From: Methanobrevibacter sp. | GTDB taxonomy: Archaea > Methanobacteriota > Methanobacteria > Methanobacteriales > Methanobacteriaceae | Reading direction: 5' to 3' | Assembly: GCA_009777005.1 (NCBI GenBank) | Contig: WRMT01000130.1 | Location: 1-8,209, forward strand | Length of the DNA stretch: 8,209 bases | Part shown: one piece after another, positions 1-7,200 of the stretch | Layout: each line of letters begins with the position of its first letter | Numbering within the stretch: position 1 is the stretch's first letter | Program-made: the position numbers and the translations under genes | The notes under the pieces: generated by a model | Seen by the model: the letters and a program-made list of their open reading frames with translations, nothing else | Databases searched by the model: none | Told to the model about the DNA's origin: nothing

Positions 1-62
1 CTATTTTAAATACAAAATATTTCACAACTGTACTTTTACCAATTAACCATAACTATAGATTT
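1..62. other. Window edge, no supported gene
   Basis: AT-rich sequence just beyond the stop codon of the nuclease remnant. On the minus strand a short open stretch from about 52 to 1 reads LWLIGKSTVVKYF and runs off the window. It has no start codon or ribosome binding site and is too short to assign. It could be the edge of another gene or element lying to the left. Confidence 0.3.
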
Positions 63-935
63 TTAATAATGAAACACCCCCAAACAACCCGTGAAAAATT
101 TACAGAAATCGGACACATTGTTTCCCAAAGGAATGCTTGTACTTTCAGCTATTATTTCTAAAGGGACACCCATATTTTTTAACTTATTAGCTATTTCAAT
201 TTTTTCTTCTTTTTTACCTTCTTCTTTTGAAGTTTCCACATCACTAATGTATTCCATTTTCACTAGTTCTCTCATGTAATAATCATGTAGAGCTTGTTCA
301 TCAGATAAAACTTCTTTAATTTTCTCTTCAGCTAATTTAATATTATCGTCCATTGAAATCACCTTCTCTACTAATTGTTTAGGTCTTTTTTTATCAAAAA
401 ATATTAGCCATCTGTGTAAAGGATTTTTGAAATCTACTTTCCTCAATCTCCTAAAAGCTACCATATCAACATTGATAATAGTTATAAGGTTAGAATATTC
501 ACATTCTATATTTTTAATATCAACTATATTAAATTTTGTACTATAATTTGAAGCTTTACAAAAATTGTAATTTAACAAATTAACTAAGTATATGAGGAGT
601 TAAACTTTTAAAATCGCCTACTTTAGCTGAATTAGAAATTTCACGAGCTATATAAAGTATACTACGCTTAACAAAATGATTACTATTTCTGTTTTGTAGC
701 TCCATGTTAATTTTTCTGCCATCATTAGCTAATGAACGTAAATCTAAAATACAAGATTTATTACCTTTAATATCAGCAGATATAAACTTATTATCTACAA
801 TATCAATATTTTCAATTGATTTAATACCTACATCGTGGAAAACACTGTTAAAAAATGATAAAAGTCTTTTTTCACATCCTTCACTAGCTATGAATTTTGA
901 AAATAAAAAATCATTCCTGAATCAAATTCTATCAT
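63..935 (-). pseudogene. Rpn family recombination-promoting nuclease / putative transposase, broken by two frameshifts
   Basis: Remnant of a PD-(D/E)XK nuclease of the Rpn (PDDEXK_2 transposase-like) family; functional members are DNA endonucleases that promote RecA-independent recombination. ATG at 935 gives MIEFDSG, then the frame is lost. From about 916 to 583 another frame reads NDFLFSKFIASEGCEKRLLS, typical of the family N-terminus, and continues to GRKINMELQNRN. The putative catalytic Asp (ILDL, codon 744-742) and the Glu of the MELQ motif (codon 702-700) are kept. That frame stops at TAA 582-580. The rest continues in the first frame from about 590 to 63, with family-typical NPLHRWLIFFDKKRPKQLVE and EEGKKEEKIEIANKLKNMGV. 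Rejoined, the product is about 290 residues, close to the family length. The last ~24 residues (after IIAEST) do not resemble the usual family end. Family assignment rests on recognised motifs; inactivity is inferred from the frameshifts, though sequencing error is possible. Confidence 0.85.
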
Positions 936-945
936 AATATTCTCA

Positions 946-950
946 ACCTC
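946..950 (-). promoter_or_regulatory. Ribosome binding site of the nuclease remnant
   Basis: GAGGT on the minus strand, 10 bases before the ATG at 935. It supports that ATG as the original start of the nuclease and shows that the translation signal has survived although the reading frame has not. Confidence 0.5.
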
Positions 951-982
951 AAAAGTTAATAATACTAATTCTTAAATAAATA

Positions 983-1009
983 TTATATAAATAATACATA
1001 TATTATAAA
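983..1009 (-). promoter_or_regulatory. Candidate archaeal TATA boxes for the nuclease remnant
   Basis: Two TATA-like elements lie on the minus strand: TTTATATAA at 991-983 and TTTATAATA at 1009-1001. An archaeal TATA box sits about 25 bases before the start of transcription, so the nearer box would start transcription around 960-965, just ahead of the GAGGT site. The region is almost pure A/T, so chance matches are likely. Confidence 0.3.
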
Positions 1010-1169
1010 TAGTATATATAGTAGTGCTTTTAAGAAAAACATTGTTATTTTAAAATAAAAAAAAATTAGACGATATTAAAAACCAGTTAATCTGAGTATA
1101 GGTGTATTGAAAAAATAGAAAAAAATGACTTGAAAAAAAGAATAAAAAATTAATTAAATTTATAACGCT

Positions 1170-1239
1170 TGAAAAAAAAGAATAAAAGAAAAAGGAAAAT
1201 AAAAAAAGAATATTTCCTTTAATAACCCTTTAAAAAGGG
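1170..1239 (-). terminator. Second hairpin and U-rich termination tract
   Basis: Downstream of the first hairpin is a second small one (CCCTTT 1226-1231 with AAAGGG 1234-1239, two-base loop). The minus strand then carries several T runs between about 1209 and 1171, including one of eight (1178-1171). Repeated U-tracts are the known intrinsic termination signal of archaeal RNA polymerase. This looks like a backup terminator that separates the adhesin-like transcript from the nuclease remnant. Confidence 0.5.
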
Positions 1240-1249
1240 AAAAAATTAT

Positions 1250-1288
1250 AAATCAAAGGATTTTATCCACCAATAAAATCTATGATTT
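1250..1288 (-). terminator. Hairpin just after the adhesin-like stop codon
   Basis: Inverted repeat starting three bases after the TAA (1293-1291). The inner stem is a perfect 8 bp (GATTTTAT at 1259-1266 with ATAAAATC at 1273-1280) around a 6-base loop. A small internal bulge separates it from an outer 6 bp stem (AAATCA 1250-1255 with TGATTT 1283-1288). On the minus strand a run of six T (1246-1241) follows. This fits a 3' end or terminator of the giant gene. Archaeal termination depends mainly on U-tracts, so the hairpin may instead protect the mRNA end. Confidence 0.6.
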
Positions 1289-1290
1289 TT

Positions 1291-4200
1291 TTATATTTTT
1301 CCTACTTTGTATACATTGTTTTTATAGTTTGATTCAACTGCTTTTTTCTCGTAGTTGACTCTAGCATACTTAACATGATCTCTTCCCTTAGCAGGGAATT
1401 TGAGTTCATAAGTAGCAGATTTACCACCAGCTAATGCCTTAACACTTACTGAATGATTGTATTCTTTACAACCACAGATTAATAGAAGGCGTGTTTTATT
1501 AGCTGTAAGATCACCATTATTTTTAATAGTAATCCTATAAAGACCATTTACTTTTTTAACCCTAGTAATTACTAGATCAGGAAGCCTATAAACTGTAACA
1601 CTAATACGACCAGCACTAACATTAAGATTAGCATCCTTACTGGTTATTTCAGGAGTAATAGCATATTTACCTCTTTTTGAAGATTTTAATGTTATATTAA
1701 TAGAAACATTATCATCTTTTGAAGCAGAAACATACCAAGTCAAAGTATTGGTTTTTTTGTCAAAAACGATATTTGAAATAGAAGCATTGTTAATAACAGT
1801 ACCATTTTGATAGTAAGCTATAGCTTTAACATAGTTTAAACCAGCTGGAATCACAAATTTAACAGCTAAATCAACTGCACTAGCATTTAAATTACGTATA
1901 GTATAAAGGAAATCAAACTGAGAACCTATTATACTAGATACATTAACTCTAGAAGCACTAACATTACCATAATCAAATCTTGCAGAAATTCTTATGGAAT
2001 CATTAGTTACTGTCCAAAATCCAGATGCACTAGCACGTGGACGATACCAACCCTCACCAGTTAAAGGAGGATCGACAATATAGTAACCTGAAGTATAGTT
2101 ATCCCCATTGAAATAAGCATTCACTGGGTAAATACCAGGACGTGTGACTTTATATAGTAAATGAGCAACACCATCCAAGTTAGTATGAGCACTTCCAATA
2201 AGCGTACCATTTAAATAAAAGCTTACTTTACGATAAACCATAGGAGTACCATAAGCATCAGTTAAAGTTGCAGTTAAATTAACTGTCTCACCAACACGAG
2301 TATTGAATTTACCAACTTTTAAAATAGTAGTGTAATCGTTTACATTAAAGCCAGAAACTTCATTATCCAATATACCTAGAACATAGAAATAATCAGTAGT
2401 ACCGAAATAAGTTCTCCAAGTACGAGGACTATTAGTAGCTAACCATGGGTCAAAAGTACCACTACTACTATTATGGTCAATTAAAGCATAGAACTCAGGT
2501 AAATAATTACGATTCCATGGATCTTTAGTATTTAACTCAAAATAATATGTGTAATACAAGGTTTGACCAGGATTAACAAAGTTTTGAGGTTGAATATCAG
2601 TTTGAATATACATTACAAACCAATTTTTCAAATTAATACCATAGATAAGATTAGTAAAGTTGTTTTGACCCCACCAATTGTAATCAGCATCAGTATTAAA
2701 ACCATAGTTAAATAAAGCTTTACCACCGAAAGGAACCACAATACGGTTATAATTAATCACATTCTCTTTACCAGCCGTAGTTACATTAGCAAACAAATTA
2801 TTACCCACAAAAGTGTTAGTAAAAATATGACTATTAGTACCAGCTAAAAGTAAAGCCCAGCGATTAGAAGTAAAATTACTTTGGGTTACAAACATATTTC
2901 CATAATCAGCTATACATAAAGCATTACCAGTAAAGTAAGCACCAGTAATCTCAGCACGACCGAAATTAGCTATTGCACCTACTTGATCTTCAATATTAAC
3001 AAGAGCATAATTAGCTTTATTACTAGTAATTACACCAGTATTATTAATAAATTCAGATCTAGCTACTACCAAACGGCAATTCACAGCATTATAAATAGCT
3101 GCACCATAAACCATAGCAGTATTTCCAATAAATTCAGAGAAGAAAACACGGAGTTCTTCATTTACATTGTAAATAGCTCCACCATAGAAATTTCTAGCTA
3201 CTGAATTAGTGAAAGTAGAATACTCAATAGTAGTTCCAACACTAGTATAAACAGCACCAGCTGAATAATAAGCTTCATTTCCAGTTAAATTAGAATGACC
3301 AATAGTTAGATAACCATTACCAAATTGATAAACAGCACCTGCAGTATTATAAGCATAATTACCATTCAAAATAGAACGAGTGATAAGTGAAGTTAAAGCA
3401 TTAGTATACACAGCACCACCTTGGTTTGCATAATTAAAATTCAAAGTAGAATTACTAATCAATAAAATTGAATTATTATTCACATTGAAATATGCTCCAC
3501 CAAATCGACCTGCAGTATTACTTTTCAAAATTGAGTTATTAGTAATATTTATATTAATTCCACTAGCCCACATTGCACCACCATCTCGGCGTGCATAATT
3601 ATCAGACAAGATAGAATTATCAATTGTAAAATTACTATTATTACCACTACAATTTTGATAAATAGCTCCACCATCTACACCAGCGTAATTAGCTATGAAT
3701 TCAGATAAATCAGTAATAGAAACATTACAAGAATCAGTCCATAGTCCACCACCATAAGAACGAGCAGTATTGCCCCGATATGTAGTATTATTTACGTGTA
3801 ATGTGTCTCCATAGAAAAAGATACCACCACCACGATCAGCTCCATTTCCATAAAAACGAGAATCAGTCACATAAAAATCAACTACATTAGTGTGAACACC
3901 ACCACCGTCACGACCAGCAGTATTACCATTATATGTTAAATTAGTGACATTAAACATGCCCACAGAATTATTATAATGAATACCACCACCATCTTGACCA
4001 GCGTGGTTATAATTAAACCAAGATCTTATAACAGAGAAGTTTGTAGTATTAGTAAAAATACCACCACCATCTACTACAGCACTATTATTATTGAAATAAG
4101 TACTATTTATTGAGAAAACACCATCTTCAGTATAGTAAATACCACCGCCATTTCGACCAGCGTAATTATCATCAAAGATAGAAATTTCCACAGTAACATT

Positions 4201-7200
4201 ACTGGCATTAGTCCAAAGACCACCACCATCAAGAGTAGTAGCATTATTATTACGGACAGTACCATTAATTATAGTTATAGTACCATTTTTACCATAGAAA
4301 ACACCACCACCATTTGAACCAGCAATATTATCTCTAATTGTAGAGTCAGCTATAAGTACATCATCAGTAGTATTAGTATAAACACCACCACCATTTATAG
4401 ATGCATTATTATTTCTAATTGTACTGTTAAGTATATTCAATGAATCACTACCATTATAGTATATACCACCACCATAAGTAGCATTACCATTTTCGATAAG
4501 GTCATTGTTATAAGTATCATTAACTGAATTAGAAAATACAGCACCACCCATATTAGTAGCCCTGTTATTACTAAATGTAGAACCAAAAACAGTCAAAGTA
4601 CTACCAGCATTGTTATTATTACTAACTATAGCTCCACCATTATTAGCACTATTACCATTGAAACCATTGATTACATTTGAAACAATAACTTCTTCAGCTT
4701 CAGTATAAATAGCTCCACCATTTCCAGTAGTATCATTCGCACGATTATTATTGAAAGAACCACCAGTAACAGTCAAATTACTGCCAGGAGTATTATTACT
4801 ACTATATATAGCACCACCATGTGTTGTTGCTACATTATTAGAATAAGTACTATCATCAATATTAACAGATAGTGCATTAGAATAAACGCCACCACCATTA
4901 ATAGCACGATTACCATTAAAGTTAGAACTAATTACACTTAATAAAGTACCATCACCATGATAAATTGCACCACCATCACCAGTAGTAGCATTATTACCAT
5001 TAGTAGCAGAATTTCCAAAATTAGATTCGTTAATAGTAACTGTTGATGCATTAGAGTAAATACCACCACCGTTACCACTAGTAGCATAATTATTAATGAA
5101 AGTAGAGTTATTTACATTTAATTCAACAGGATTACTAGTAATACTGTCTTGGAAAACACCTCCACCATTAGGAGCATAGTTACCATCAAAGTAACCATTT
5201 CTAAGAGAAACATTAGTGTTATTAGCATAAATAGCTCCACCAACAATATTTGCATGATTGCCTGTAAAATTACCACCAGTAATATTATTGGCTCCAGTGT
5301 GTAAACCACCACCATAACCATTATTAGTTCCATTTGCATGGTTGTTAGTAATATTAGTGTTATTAAAAGTTATATTACCACTACCAACATCATGATAAAT
5401 ACCACCCCCTTGAGGAGCTCTGTTATTATCATATAACTGATTAAAAAGAGTTAAGTTGGTGTTATTGCTATAAAGACCACCACCATGAGTAGTTGCAGTA
5501 TTACTTTGGATTGTACCTCCAGTAATATTGTCAGCTCCAGAGTATATACCTCCACCAATTGTTGCATTATTATTTTCAATTTGAGTATTGCCAACAAGTG
5601 TTAAACTTCCATTGATTACATCATGATAAATACCTGCACCAAAAGGAGCTGAATTATAATGAATCAAACCAGAAATACTAAAACTACTATTATTGGAATA
5701 TATAGCTCCTCCAGAATTACTAGCAATATTAGAAACATATTCTGCAAAACCAGTTACATTACCAGAAACATGATATAATGCACCACCATCAGTTGCAGTA
5801 TTAGCTTCAAATTTAGACTTAGCAGTTCCATTTGGAATAGAGGTATTTAAACGACTATACAATTGAATTTCATTAGTGAAAATTAAATTACTTCCATTTA
5901 AATAGATTGCACCACCATGAGTAGCATTATTACGAGTAAAATTAGCGAATCCTTCAATTCTGCCATTTTCACTATAAATTGCACCACCATAAGTAGCATT
6001 ATTTAAATCAAAAATAGTACAATATTCGACACTAACATTAGTATTATTAATCGTTTCAAAATCAGGGATAAGATATATATTACCTCCAGTTTGATAAATA
6101 GCTCCACCATTACCAACAGTGAAAAAAGTAACTGAATTATTAAAAAATGAAGTGTTTGAAATATATAACTCCCCAAAACTAATACTGATTGCACCACCAT
6201 GATTATTATTATGATGACCAGTGACATTTTTAGTATTATTTTCAATGAAAGATCCAGATATTGTAGTGTTCTGGCTAGTACCATTGAGAATAATAGCTGT
6301 ACCATTATTATTAAATATTCTAGTTCCATCTCTGATGATTAAATTACCCTCATTAACAATTGCATGAGTATTATTATACAAGCTACAATTAATTAGAGTC
6401 ACTACACAATTATCACCAAAAACATGACCAGAATCAAATGGATTATAAAGTCCCACAATACTATCACGGAAAGTCACATTTATAAAAATAATTGTATTAG
6501 GATTTGAAGGATCAATATAAAAAGCATAACCTCCAGAATCATTGAAAGTACAACGCCTATACTCATAGTTCCCATGTGAACCATAAAGATTAAATCCATT
6601 GGTAAAGTTACAACCATCAAAAGTACCATCTTGAGGATAATAATAAACAGGAATCGTTGAATTACAATCATAAAACTCTGCACCATCACCATAAAATATG
6701 AAATTATCTGTGGCAGGGTTACCTGTAATATTAACTCCAGTAAAATTATGATGATAATCTCCACCAGAATTATTTATAATTGTATTACCATTGAAATTCA
6801 CATTACTAGTGAAATTAAATGGAGGATAATCCGCAGTAATATTCACAATTGTATTATGAAATATTGTAAGACTATTGAAATTAGGTGTACTACCATTAAA
6901 AATCACATTATTATTGGAAAATGTTGTGGTTGGTCCATTAAAATTTTGAATACCACCAGTAAAATTTGCCGTCCCATTGACTACAACATTGTTAGTAAAG
7001 TTTTGAGTACCTCCAATGGAGGTTATGTTAACAATCCTCGAATTACTAAATATTTGAGTACCACTATTCCCAGAATCAATCGTGATCCCATTTATATGTA
7101 AATCAGAACCACTAAAAGTATTAACCCCAGATGCAGTTGAAGTGACAGTAACAGAACTTAAATTAGTAGTTGCACCGATAGTTCTTGGGTCAACTGTATG

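Larger units (their letters stand above)
936..1290. other. Intergenic region between adhesin-like gene and nuclease remnant
   Basis: About 355 bases with no credible ORF on either strand. It holds the hairpin and T-rich termination zone of the adhesin-like gene (about 1170-1288) and the probable promoter of the nuclease remnant (about 946-1009). Between them is very A-rich DNA with an imperfect direct repeat of cttgaaaaaaagaataaaa at 1129-1148 and 1168-1188, which probably reflects low complexity rather than function. Confidence 0.6.
3080..6201 (-). repeat. 38 tandem GG[A/G][I/V/L]Y beta-helix units encoded in DNA
   Basis: Each unit encodes GGAIY, GGGIY, GGGVY, GGGLW or similar. On the plus strand this shows as recurring gcaccacc, gctccacc or taccaccacc about every 75-90 bases. 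The first unit is HGGAIS (residue 504, codon at 6198) and the last is YGAAIY (residue 1535, codon at 3105). Units near the C-terminal end decay from GG to AG or GA (TAGAVY, SAGAVY, YGAAIY). The spacing of unit types shows higher-order periods of three units (about 5640-5160) and two units (about 5070-3665). Counted by eye; very degenerate extra units on either side are possible. Confidence 0.85.

Noticed and set aside
1..52. Open minus-strand stretch with a P-loop-like GKST
   Set aside because: Only 17 codons, no start, truncated by the window edge and without a complete Walker A motif.
704..937. Plus-strand ORF of 77 codons
   Set aside because: It lies exactly opposite the N-terminal half of the Rpn nuclease, whose minus-strand reading matches the family. 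No ribosome binding site or recognisable protein.
2983..3204. Plus-strand ORF of 73 codons
   Set aside because: Antisense shadow of the last beta-helix units, with no family resemblance.
3080..6201. Regularly spaced short repeat that could suggest a CRISPR array
   Set aside because: Repeats are only ~9-12 bases, degenerate, spaced 75-90 bases, and lie in one continuous reading frame where they encode GGAIY-type motifs.
5118..6764. Minus-strand out-of-frame ORFs (5118-5339, 6003-6329, 6480-6764) rich in Leu/Ile/Met/Val that look like membrane proteins
   Set aside because: They overlap the giant gene in another frame; the hydrophobic look comes from reading Asn/Thr/Ile codons shifted by one base.
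6748..7101. Plus-strand ORF of 117 codons inside the giant gene
   Set aside because: Antisense shadow of the Asn/Thr-rich coding region; Ile/Thr/Ser-rich composition is what the complementary codons produce. No independent start signal.
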